Assembly (NCBI GenBank): GCA_002405405.1
Contig: DHLT01000015.1
Span: 8,395 to 20,973, forward strand
Reading direction: 5' to 3'
DNA length: 12,579 nucleotides
Source: Ignavibacteria bacterium UBA4661
GTDB lineage: Bacteria; Bacteroidota; Ignavibacteria; Kapaibacteriales; UBA4661
Within the stretch, counting starts at the first letter, position 1. Each line of letters opens with the position of its first letter. This document shows positions 1 through 6,761 of this stretch, piece by piece. The position numbers and the translations under genes are program-made. Under the pieces are notes generated by a model. The model did not search any database. It had not been told where the DNA came from and saw only the letters and a list, made by a program, of their open reading frames with translations.

Positions 1-56
1 TGATACTTCAATTATTATTTTATGGTATAGATACGCAGTTTTCTTTGAAGGTTTCT

Positions 57-1346
57 CTATGAAGCAGAATCAGCAGATTGTAAAGAATGTTCTGTTGTTA
101 GAATAGTCAAAAACTCTACATGGAATGTTGCTCCCTGTCCATACGTGCTTTCGCACCATATACGGGCATCCATTTCATCAACCATGCGCTTTACAATCGA
201 AAGACCGAGTCCGGTAGAATTCTCGCCGGCGGTTGGTGATGCAGAAAGTTTTGTGTACCGACGAAAGAGCAGACTCTTATCATGATCGGTAAAGCCAGGT
301 CCTTGGTCACGAATAGAGAATCTGACTACAGGATGACGTGAACGATCATCGCTGTAAGGTGCAAGATGAGTAATGCTGATAAATATATCCTTTGCCGAGG
401 AAGAAAATTTAATTGCATTCGAGAGTAAATTATCGATGATCTGTTGTACCAAAATTTCATCAGCTAAAACAGGGGGAATATCATTCTGTCCTTGATAATG
501 TAAAGTGATATTCTTCTGCTGAGCACTGTGAGAGAATTTTTCTACAGAACGTAGTGCACATTCATGAAGACTCAGAGGAATAAGTTCTTGAACTATAGTT
601 CCATGCTCGATAGCATTAGCGTCGAGAATCTTTTTAATAAGCACAAGCATGGATGTACCTGCACGATGGATCATACTAACAGCTTCTTGTGCCTGTTCAA
701 GAGTATGAATATCGTATGTAGATCCATTCTGAAGAACTTCGGCAAAACCAAGAATAGTGTTTAATGGATTTTTAAGATCGTGGGCAACGATTCCCATGAG
801 TTCTGTTTTCTCTTTGTTGAGTCTATCCAGATGTTGGTTCGCCTCTTGTAAATCAGTGTTATGTTTTTCCAAGAGTTGTTGTTGAGTCGCCAACGTAATA
901 TTTTGCTGCTCCATTTCAAGATTTTGACGGATGATAATATCATGCTGCTCTAGAAGTTTTTGATGAGCATTATCAAGCTCGGTAATATCATGAAAAACCC
1001 ATAGCCGACCTTCAACGCCACGAAATGTTGATGCTACACATGAGACACTCAATACAGCATAATGCGGAGTGGTGCATCGCCAAATCCAGTCACTTATCGG
1101 TGTATGAGGTGTAAGTAAAAAGCGTTGCCATTGTGTTTCAATATCCTGACGATTGAGAGCCGTTTCCCGCAGATATTGCATGGCACGAGAAATTTGAATA
1201 GGAGTAACGGTAGGGGTTGTATCCTTCGGAAGATTTAAGAGGACACGTCCACGATGATTAATCCATGCAGATACTCCGCTATTATCCATAAAGAGCATGG
1301 CTTGCGGCACTGTCAAGAAAATTGCTTCAAGTATTGGACTGTCCAT
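57..1346 (-). CDS. PAS domain-coiled coil-sensor histidine kinase
   Basis: A 429-residue cytoplasmic sensor kinase with no membrane segment. Residues about 8-125 look like a PAS domain, ending in the typical LWVFHDITE strand. Residues about 122-185 are a Q/E/L-rich coiled coil. The HisKA dimerisation/phosphoacceptor region follows with His189 in AHDLKNP. The ATPase domain has an N box (Asn306, Asn310 in DNLLSNAIKF), G1 (Asp347, Gly349, Gly351), an F-box-like LLFRRY, and G2 (Gly379, Gly381 in STGLGLSIVK). All key catalytic residues are present, so it should autophosphorylate. The start is supported by AAGGA nine bases upstream. It follows the RsbQ-like hydrolase gene by 32 bases on the same strand, so the two are probably cotranscribed. 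No response regulator gene lies in the window, so its partner is unknown. The PAS ligand is inferred to depend on the hydrolase, as in the RsbQ-RsbP pair. Confidence 0.93.
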   Translation of the reverse strand: MDSPILEAIFLTVPQAMLFMDNSGVSAWINHRGRVLLNLPKDTTPTVTPIQISRAMQYLRETALNRQDIETQWQRFLLTPHTPISDWIWRCTTPHYAVLSVSCVASTFRGVEGRLWVFHDITELDNAHQKLLEQHDIIIRQNLEMEQQNITLATQQQLLEKHNTDLQEANQHLDRLNKEKTELMGIVAHDLKNPLNTILGFAEVLQNGSTYDIHTLEQAQEAVSMIHRAGTSMLVLIKKILDANAIEHGTIVQELIPLSLHECALRSVEKFSHSAQQKNITLHYQGQNDIPPVLADEILVQQIIDNLLSNAIKFSSSAKDIFISITHLAPYSDDRSRHPVVRFSIRDQGPGFTDHDKSLLFRRYTKLSASPTAGENSTGLGLSIVKRMVDEMDARIWCESTYGQGATFHVEFLTILTTEHSLQSADSAS

Positions 1347-1355
1347 GCTTTCTTA

Positions 1356-1360
1356 TCCTT
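1356..1360 (-). promoter_or_regulatory. Ribosome binding site of the histidine kinase
   Basis: Read on the minus strand this is AAGGA, nine bases before the kinase ATG. It lies in the 32-base gap after the hydrolase stop codon and supports both the chosen start and separate translation initiation within one transcript. Confidence 0.6.
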
Positions 1361-1378
1361 GTAGTGAATGAGTATTCA

Positions 1379-2185
1379 TCACTGTAAAAATTCCCTAATG
1401 TACTGCGCAACTTGACGAGGTGCAGATACATGAGGTAAGTGTCCGTCGGTCTCGACAATTTTTAATACTGAGCGAGGGATATGTGATTGCATATATTCTG
1501 CTACATGGAGTGGAACGGCGATATCTGATTGCGTTTGCATAATCAGCGTTGGTATTGTGATCCTCTCAATTTCCTTACGGTAGTCGATTGAAAAAATAAC
1601 TCGTGCCACTTGCAAGGCAATATCGGGTCGTACGCTTTTCAGCGTATTGGCAAAGTATGTACCAAGCTCAGGACGATTTGTGTTGCCCATAGCGATGGGA
1701 GCAAAGCCTGCCACCCATGCGTAGTAGTCTTGCTCAATAGTTGCAAAAAGACTTTTGAGATCATTCTCGGAAAAACCTCCCAGATAGTTATGCTCATGGT
1801 CATTTTGAAAGCATGGAGAGGGTGCAAGAAGCAAGAGGTGCGTAAAAAGATCCGGACGCATAAGACTTGCAAGGACAGCCGACATCCCACCCATCGAGTG
1901 ACCAAGAACAGGTATGTTATGCAAATTATTTTCATCGCAGAGTGCCACAAGATCTTCCGCAAAACCATATAATGTTTTGTATCGATCCGGAGTATAGGCT
2001 AGATTTGATTGTTCTGTTGCGCCGGCATGGGCATACATCGCTAGGCGAAAATTGGTCAGTAAATCTTCTCGAAGAAAGTGCCAAACATTTTGACTCGTAC
2101 CAAACCCATGAACCATCAACAGTATAGGTTTGGATTCATCAGTACCATGTATAGTAAAGTTATGTTGAAAAGATTTAGTCTGCAT
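1379..2185 (-). CDS. rsbQ: RsbQ/KAI2-type alpha/beta hydrolase
   Basis: A 268-residue cytoplasmic alpha/beta hydrolase. The catalytic triad can be placed at Ser97 (GHSMGG nucleophile elbow), Asp221 and His249, close to Ser96, Asp219 and His247 of B. subtilis RsbQ (269 residues). The oxyanion region is HGFGTSQNVW. Family hallmarks include SPCFQND, YLGGF, GFAP, RPDIAL, IDYR and DGHLP, shared with RsbQ and the plant KAI2/D14 receptors. The frame stays open 35 codons further upstream, but that extension is Cys-rich and unlike the family. The ATG at 2185 gives the family length, with only a weak GGA upstream. RsbQ is the positive regulator of the PAS-containing phosphatase RsbP in energy stress signalling. 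Here the next gene, 32 bases downstream, is a PAS histidine kinase, so this hydrolase probably feeds that kinase. The substrate or ligand is unknown. Family assignment is strong; the partner role is inference. Confidence 0.92.
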   Translation of the reverse strand: MQTKSFQHNFTIHGTDESKPILLMVHGFGTSQNVWHFLREDLLTNFRLAMYAHAGATEQSNLAYTPDRYKTLYGFAEDLVALCDENNLHNIPVLGHSMGGMSAVLASLMRPDLFTHLLLLAPSPCFQNDHEHNYLGGFSENDLKSLFATIEQDYYAWVAGFAPIAMGNTNRPELGTYFANTLKSVRPDIALQVARVIFSIDYRKEIERITIPTLIMQTQSDIAVPLHVAEYMQSHIPRSVLKIVETDGHLPHVSAPRQVAQYIREFLQ

Positions 2186-2553
2186 GGGAATTCCGCAAAT
2201 ACGGTAAACAAATAGCTCGAAGATATTCGATATTAAGGCACAAGAAAAGCACATACGCAAGCAATACAAAAATATAGGTAAATCCACCACAAGATATATG
2301 GTGCAGATAGAATCTTCTACCTAAACTCTTTGGTGTAGGCGATGCGAATGAAGGATATTTTCCTTGTTGGTCAGTTTGCATAGAATAGATGCTCCAATCG
2401 TGATCCAACTATGCCGACAAAAAACACTCCATAGTCAAATGCTATGAAATCATTATTTTCGTGGCTGATTTTGTGTATGTAGCTTGTGCCTCATCGCGTT
2501 GAGTATCAACTCCCATATTCTATTCATCTTTTTTATTCTTGATAGGAGTTTCT
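2186..2553. other. Divergent intergenic region between rsbQ-like gene and TPR lipoprotein gene
   Basis: About 368 bases without a convincing gene. It must hold the divergent promoters of the hydrolase-kinase unit and the TPR lipoprotein. A small dyad GTTGA-gta-TCAAC (2498-2510) lies about 44 bases before the lipoprotein start and could be an operator, although it is short enough to be chance. On the minus strand a loose TTGCGT/TAATAT pair with a 19-base spacer exists, too weak to call as a promoter. A 77-codon minus-strand frame (2175-2408) overlaps the hydrolase start and shows no family features. Confidence 0.5.
2544..2548 (+). promoter_or_regulatory. Ribosome binding site deciding the TPR lipoprotein start
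   Basis: AGGAG sits five bases before a GTG codon at 2554. This fixes the start at GTG and gives a normal Lys/His-containing signal peptide. The in-frame TTG at 2539 lies upstream of this site and is not used. Confidence 0.75.
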
Positions 2554-4296
2554 GTGAAACATCTTTCATTCAAAACTATTGCTCTGCAAGTAGCTGTTGT
2601 GCTTGCCGGCGGCATTGTATTGCAAGGTTTTCAGTGTTCATCATCGGGCGCAACCAGTGCAAAACAATACATTACAAAAGCAGAGCAAGCGGCAAATCAA
2701 CTCCAATTTACCGGAGCAAAAATGGATGCTGCAAAAAAGCAAAAAACAGAAAAAGACAAGACCGACAATTATCGTAAAGCAATTGATGTCTTGACGGCTG
2801 AAGTGCGACTCAACCCGAATAATGGCGAGGCATGGCACTTGCTTGGCAAGTCATACATGGGCTTGGGTGGTAATGATAATACAGACAGTGTCGTTATCGC
2901 TTTTACCAAGTCCTTGCAACTCAATACTGATACAACTAATAAGCAGGTGAAGCCGATGCGCGAAGAAGCGGGTGGTATGCTGTATCAAACATGGGGTGGC
3001 TATTTTAATGATGCTGTAAAAGAATTTAATGAAGCACCTGCACAAGCCAGTGATGCCGCAAAAACTGCTAAATTCAACAGTGCACTTCGTAATGCTCAAA
3101 AAGCGATTCAACTCAAACCCGAAAACTACGATGTCTATCAAATTGTTGCCCTTGTCTACGAGAATATCGGTAAAGGCGATGACGCAATTGCTACATTTGA
3201 ACAATCATACAATCTTCAAAAACCTGCGACTGATTTTCTTGTTTCAAAACAAGTAGCTATCGGTACTAATCGTGAAGATGCTATTGCTGCTTTGGGTGCG
3301 CCAATTTCATCGAAAGGTGTTCAGCAAGAGCCGGATTCCTGCATCCTTGATCGCTACAAAGTGGGTAGCAATGAATACTATGTCTTCAATCCCAAAAATC
3401 GTGAAACAGGAAAATTCACCTTGCAAGGTATTAAAGCAAATCCTCCGGCAAGCTGGATGCCGTATGAGCGCGAGCGTTTTGTAAGTTTTGATACTCGCTC
3501 GTTATCGTACATCGCATACAAAAACTATGAGAAAAAGAATTACGATAAGTCATTAGAGCAAATCGAACTTGCTCTTGCGCTTGATCCGGCGAATGAGAAT
3601 GCCATGAATATCCAAAACGAAATTCTTCGTGAAAGCGGTAAAGCAGATCAGGCGGCAGCTAAAGTTGCGCAAATGGTACAAAAATTTCCCAATAATGCAG
3701 GCTATCGTGTGCAATATGCAGGTGTACTTTTGACGCAGAAAAAATGGCAAGATGCGATTAATCAATACGATGAAGCCTTAAAGCTCGATCCAAAAAATGA
3801 AATCGCTCTTTTCAATTCCGGTGCGGCATATAAAAACAAAGCAGGCGATATTCAACGAGAGGAATTTGAAAAACGTGACAGAGCGGATGAAGCACGTAAG
3901 AAAGATCCGAAAAACAAAAACTTGAAAGAGTATGTTGTTGATGACAAACGCTACATGAGCGACTTGGAAAAATCAGCAGAGTACTTCAATCGTTTGCGTT
4001 CCCTGCCCGGGAAAGATCGTGATATTGCACTCATCGAAAATTTGATTAATATCTATGGTGTTATCGGTAAGCCAAAAGAAGGTGAAAAACGTCGTTTGAT
4101 TGCCGAACTGAATGCATACGAAGGACTCAACGCTGATAAGCCCGATTACTGGGAAGCAATGCAACGCATCTATGCAAGTGAAGCAAAAGCAATTCCGAGC
4201 GATTACCCAAGTAAAGAGCGTTTGAAACAGAAAGCAGATTACAACAAAAAAGCAATGGATGCTCTGCAAAAAGCTGATGCACTCCGTAAAAAATAA
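2554..4296 (+). CDS. TPR-repeat lipoprotein with embedded BamE-like segment
   Basis: A 580-residue exported TPR protein starting at GTG. Residues 1-28 form a signal peptide: a short positive start, a hydrophobic run, then a Cys at 28 followed by SSSG. This looks like a lipoprotein signal, although the residues before the Cys (GFQ) are not a canonical lipobox. TPR-like helices cover about 72-123, 173-222, 316-350, 351-380 and 383-425, with classic YxxAL-DP-N spacing. Between the two TPR groups, residues about 231-310 form a different segment with an IGTNREDAIAALGAP motif that resembles the SmpA/OmlA (BamE) opening. The C-terminal 150 residues are Lys/Glu-rich and helical. TPR lipoproteins usually serve as scaffolds at the inner face of the outer membrane or in the periplasm; no specific partner is visible. 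The DUF3467 gene follows after 96 bases. Family assignment is good; function is unknown. Confidence 0.88.
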   Translation: MKHLSFKTIALQVAVVLAGGIVLQGFQCSSSGATSAKQYITKAEQAANQLQFTGAKMDAAKKQKTEKDKTDNYRKAIDVLTAEVRLNPNNGEAWHLLGKSYMGLGGNDNTDSVVIAFTKSLQLNTDTTNKQVKPMREEAGGMLYQTWGGYFNDAVKEFNEAPAQASDAAKTAKFNSALRNAQKAIQLKPENYDVYQIVALVYENIGKGDDAIATFEQSYNLQKPATDFLVSKQVAIGTNREDAIAALGAPISSKGVQQEPDSCILDRYKVGSNEYYVFNPKNRETGKFTLQGIKANPPASWMPYERERFVSFDTRSLSYIAYKNYEKKNYDKSLEQIELALALDPANENAMNIQNEILRESGKADQAAAKVAQMVQKFPNNAGYRVQYAGVLLTQKKWQDAINQYDEALKLDPKNEIALFNSGAAYKNKAGDIQREEFEKRDRADEARKKDPKNKNLKEYVVDDKRYMSDLEKSAEYFNRLRSLPGKDRDIALIENLINIYGVIGKPKEGEKRRLIAELNAYEGLNADKPDYWEAMQRIYASEAKAIPSDYPSKERLKQKADYNKKAMDALQKADALRKK

Positions 4297-4301
4297 TGGT
4301 G

Positions 4302-4326
4302 CCACAGCATCGACAATTTACTGTGG
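4302..4326 (+). promoter_or_regulatory. Hairpin that would exclude the downstream terminator hairpin
   Basis: CCACAG (4302-4307) pairs perfectly with CTGTGG (4321-4326) across a 13-base loop. The same CTGTGG can instead pair with a second CCACAG at 4356-4361, so the two hairpins exclude each other in an antiterminator/terminator arrangement. Folding is by eye only. Confidence 0.35.
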
Positions 4327-4368
4327 GCTTTGCGTTGTTACTCAACCGACAGAGACCACAGTTTTTTT
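4321..4368 (+). terminator. Candidate intrinsic terminator or attenuator before the DUF3467 gene
   Basis: CTGTGG (4321-4326) pairs with CCACAG (4356-4361), immediately followed by seven T (4362-4368). Inside the loop a second short stem, GTTG with CAAC (4334-4346), could stabilise it. The outer stem is only six pairs, so efficiency is uncertain. It ends 24 bases before the DUF3467 ATG. Either it ends the TPR transcript with a separate promoter overlapping it, or it attenuates read-through into the next gene. Confidence 0.45.
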
Positions 4369-4392
4369 ATCACTTTTATTGATGGAATAGTA

Positions 4393-4746
4393 ATGGCAAA
4401 ACAACAAGATAACAAGCATGACCATAATCACGCTATGGCGCAAGAACAACAAAGTTTGAATATTGAAATCGGTGAAATCGAAGCGCAAGGTGTGTATTCC
4501 AATCTTGCAATTATTTCTAATTCAGCAGCAGAATTTGTGCTTGATTTTGCACGTATTCTTCCCGGTGTGAACAAAGCAAAGGTACATGCCCGCGTTATTA
4601 TGACACCCCAACACGCCAAGCTCTTGCTTGCTGCCCTCCATGATAATGTGATGCGTTATGAACAGCAGTATGGCGAGATTGTCATTGATGGACAAATGCT
4701 TCCTCCGGGTGCAATGATCGATGGTGGTGGCAAGAAATTCCACTAA
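4393..4746 (+). CDS. DUF3467 family protein
   Basis: A 117-residue soluble protein matching the DUF3467 family. Residues about 25-97 carry the family's core pattern: EAQGVYSNLAIISNSAAEF, then VLDFARILPGV, then a KVHARVIMTP strand and the LLLAALHDNVMRYEQQYGEI helix. The N-terminus (1-20) is Gln/His-rich with KHDHNH and is probably disordered. The ATG at 4393 is preferred over an open extension starting at a TTG at 4330, because that extension runs through the hairpin and T-tract and lacks family similarity. DUF3467 has no assigned biochemical role. It is common in Bacteroidota and relatives. The upstream TPR lipoprotein is on the same strand, and a strong terminator follows. Confidence 0.88.
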   Translation: MAKQQDNKHDHNHAMAQEQQSLNIEIGEIEAQGVYSNLAIISNSAAEFVLDFARILPGVNKAKVHARVIMTPQHAKLLLAALHDNVMRYEQQYGEIVIDGQMLPPGAMIDGGGKKFH

Positions 4747-4776
4747 GCGATGTTCGCGCGACAACAAGCAAATGAA

Positions 4777-4801
4777 AAAGGGCAGAGAATATCTGCCCTT
4801 T
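4777..4801. terminator. Strong hairpin terminator after the DUF3467 gene
   Basis: A perfect 10-pair stem AAAGGGCAGA/TCTGCCCTTT with a five-base GAATA loop. It lies 30 bases after the DUF3467 stop. The minus-strand reading continues with further T residues, so it can also stop transcription coming from the right. Confidence 0.85.
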
Positions 4802-4821
4802 GTTGTTTAAGGAGGTGATTG

Positions 4822-5024
4822 TTAAAGTTTGACCTCTACCTGCAGTACAATGCTTAGTGTTGGTGCGAGATTGCCGATAATCTCGACATAATTGTAGTTC
4901 AAAATGTTTCGTCTGATGATTGATGCTAGCACAGGCACACCTGCCAATTGTGCAAGATTAGCTTGCAGACGTGCATCAACAATGTGTGCATTGACCCGTG
5001 CATCAGTATTCGGAATAACTTGGA
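4822..5024 (-). pseudogene. Orphan 3' fragment of a TonB-dependent receptor gene
   Basis: Read on the minus strand, this encodes the last 66 residues of a TonB-dependent receptor plus a stop codon. It aligns without gaps to the end of the intact receptor at 6559-8805. The hand-aligned proteins differ at three positions only (Thr/Ala, Arg/Gly and Leu/Arg), while the DNA differs at 27 of 201 bases. Homology stops abruptly at about 5024; the frame continues to an ATG at 5064 through unrelated sequence. The fragment carries only the last few strands of the barrel, with no plug and no signal peptide, so it cannot be a working receptor. The silent bias shows that the ancestor of this copy was a functional, diverged receptor gene, not a recent local copy error. 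It may be the remnant of a second receptor gene or of a recombination event. Confidence 0.85.
4822..5024. repeat. Left direct repeat flanking the esterase gene
   Basis: About 203 bp, in the same orientation as 6559-6761, with about 87% identity by hand count and no gaps. The distance between the repeat starts is 1737 bases, and the segment between them holds the erythromycin-esterase-family gene. Confidence 0.85.
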
Positions 5025-5165
5025 GTACGAAGGAATAAGTCATGAGCTTGTGAAGTAAGAGCAATGGATCTTTTTACAGAGATCATGTAACAAAAGTGAT
5101 GCCCTATCGTAACTCCGTAGGCAAAATTCACTTTTATTCTAAACTTAACAGGCACCGATACTAGC

Positions 5166-6485
5166 ATGAAGTTTATTCTACGTATAGCTCTCTTGTTGCT
5201 TATAGTTGATTCCGCAACGGCACAAATAAAAACAAATTTTTCGCAACTGTACATTGATGATTTGTACAAGCAAAGCAGGGTGATTCGGTCGGCATCTCCG
5301 AAGGATACTGATTATAGTGATCTTGAGCCGGTCAATCAATCAATCGGAAATGCGAAAATTGTTCTTTTGGGTGAACCCAGCCATGGCGATGGTGGGGCAA
5401 TTCAGATGAAAACAAGATTAGTGCAGTATCTCCACGAAAAGAAAGGATTTGATGTTGTTCTCTTTGAAGCTGATTTGTACTCCATTACTTTTGAACTTGC
5501 AACGCTGACAGATACTTCAAAAATCAGCACCTCAGCGAAGGAGAATATTTACACATGTTGGTCGGAAAGCAAGGTCAGTCAAGAATTGTGGTCGTACTAC
5601 AAGCAATCCTTGAAAAGCTCTACCCCCTTAGAAATTGGCGGCATTGATTCTCGGCACGCCGGAGCTTTTGCAAAAAATGCTCTCATCAATAATCTGACTG
5701 CTCTTTTGCGGGCAAACAATTTTGATGTCGAATCGAGGACATACAAACTCTTTGCTAAGGACATTCACTACTTGTTGGCGCAGGAGTTCGCATCGAAAAA
5801 AGACAGCGTGAATATCGGAAACTTTTATCGTGTTCTCGGGGAAATCGAGGAGAGCATCCGATACAGTGCACTGAATAATCGAATGAGAAATCTTTGGTTA
5901 ATTGAGATGGTAAATCTTAAGTCTTGGTTTGACTTGATTATTCAGGATAAAAACCGAGATATTGGCATGGCTAAAAATTTCTTTCTTTTGGCAAAGCACA
6001 TATATCCCGGCAAAAAAATTATCATTTTGTCGCACAATAATCATAATGTCCTTGATGTGCAAACCTATGCTTCTATCAGTGATGAATTCCGCAAGGATTG
6101 GCATGAGAATGAAACCTATAAATCATTCTCATACCTTGGAAGCGAGATATGGAATGCATTGAAAGAGGAAGTCTATTCTTTGGCAATCACTTCAGGGAGT
6201 GGCAATTTCTCACCTGATTTTTTTTGTAAGGATATGTTTCATGCAAATTTTGAAAGAACAGCCACAGTTCCAAAATCTTCTGAGCATTCTTTGGAAGCAT
6301 ATTTAGAAAATAAGAAAAGCATGTTCACTTTTATTCCACTACCCAAAGCACAAGGCAAACCCAGCGGTTATCCTTGGTTCACAGCAAGACTTTTTGATTT
6401 GCTGTTTGAAGCAAAAATGGATTATACGTCGGCATTTCATGGTATCATGTACATGAGTAAAACGGTTAATCTGAACCAACAATAA
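5166..6485 (+). CDS. Secreted erythromycin-esterase-family hydrolase
   Basis: A 439-residue protein of the erythromycin esterase (EreA/EreB-like) family. Residues 1-19 are a signal peptide (Lys/Arg start, LLLLIV core, predicted cut after SATA before Gln20), so the enzyme should act outside the cytoplasm. Family motifs are LLGEPSHGDG (Glu70, His73), FDVVLFEAD (Glu101), GGIDSRHAG (about 158-166) and IILSHNNHNV (His290, His293). These correspond to the His/Glu/His active-site elements of Ere proteins. Characterised Ere enzymes open the macrolide lactone ring; many homologues have unknown substrates, so resistance is not established. No clear Shine-Dalgarno precedes the ATG. The gene sits between two direct repeats of a receptor gene end and points towards the receptor, which suggests acquisition as an extra gene. 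Family membership is well supported; substrate is unknown. Confidence 0.85.
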   Translation: MKFILRIALLLLIVDSATAQIKTNFSQLYIDDLYKQSRVIRSASPKDTDYSDLEPVNQSIGNAKIVLLGEPSHGDGGAIQMKTRLVQYLHEKKGFDVVLFEADLYSITFELATLTDTSKISTSAKENIYTCWSESKVSQELWSYYKQSLKSSTPLEIGGIDSRHAGAFAKNALINNLTALLRANNFDVESRTYKLFAKDIHYLLAQEFASKKDSVNIGNFYRVLGEIEESIRYSALNNRMRNLWLIEMVNLKSWFDLIIQDKNRDIGMAKNFFLLAKHIYPGKKIIILSHNNHNVLDVQTYASISDEFRKDWHENETYKSFSYLGSEIWNALKEEVYSLAITSGSGNFSPDFFCKDMFHANFERTATVPKSSEHSLEAYLENKKSMFTFIPLPKAQGKPSGYPWFTARLFDLLFEAKMDYTSAFHGIMYMSKTVNLNQQ

Positions 6486-6493
6486 TAGACTGT

Positions 6494-6519
6494 CTGACAT
6501 CTTCATAATTCTATGTCGG
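6494..6519. terminator. Weak hairpin between convergent esterase and receptor genes
   Basis: CTGACAT pairs with ATGTCGG (seven pairs, one G-U) across a 12-base loop, just after the esterase stop. There is no strong T-tract in either direction, so this is a low-confidence terminator candidate for the convergent pair. Confidence 0.25.
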
Positions 6520-6558
6520 TCTTGAAGTATTTGCTCATGATACAGAGTTATCCCATCT

Positions 6559-6761
6559 CTACAACTTAACTTCCACCTGCAGTACAATGCTTCGTGTTGG
6601 TGCGAGATTGCCGATGATCTCGACATAGTTGTAGTTCAGGATATTGCGTCCGATGATCGATGCCAGCACAGGCACGCCCGCCAACTGTGCAAGATTCGCT
6701 TGCAGACGTGCATCGACAATGTGTGCATTAACCCGTGCATCAGCATTGGGGATGACTTGGA
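6559..6761. repeat. Right direct repeat, inside the intact receptor gene
   Basis: The 3' end of the intact TonB-dependent receptor gene (last 66 codons and stop), matched by the orphan copy at 4822-5024 in the same orientation. Confidence 0.85.

Noticed and set aside
2186..2290. A 35-codon N-terminal extension of the RsbQ-like protein
   Set aside because: The extension is Cys- and hydrophobic-rich, does not match the family, and the ATG at 2185 gives the normal 268-residue length with the triad at the expected positions.
2175..2408. A 77-codon minus-strand frame before the hydrolase gene
   Set aside because: It overlaps the hydrolase start in another frame and shows no domain features or clear ribosome site.
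5025..5064. Treating the orphan receptor tail as a small gene starting at the ATG at 5064
   Set aside because: The added N-terminal residues have no similarity to the receptor and give no signal peptide; the last barrel strands alone are not a functional unit.
4822..6761. The direct repeats as ends of a transposon or insertion sequence
   Set aside because: They are coding sequence of a receptor gene, too long and too diverged to be target site duplications, and no transposase lies between them.
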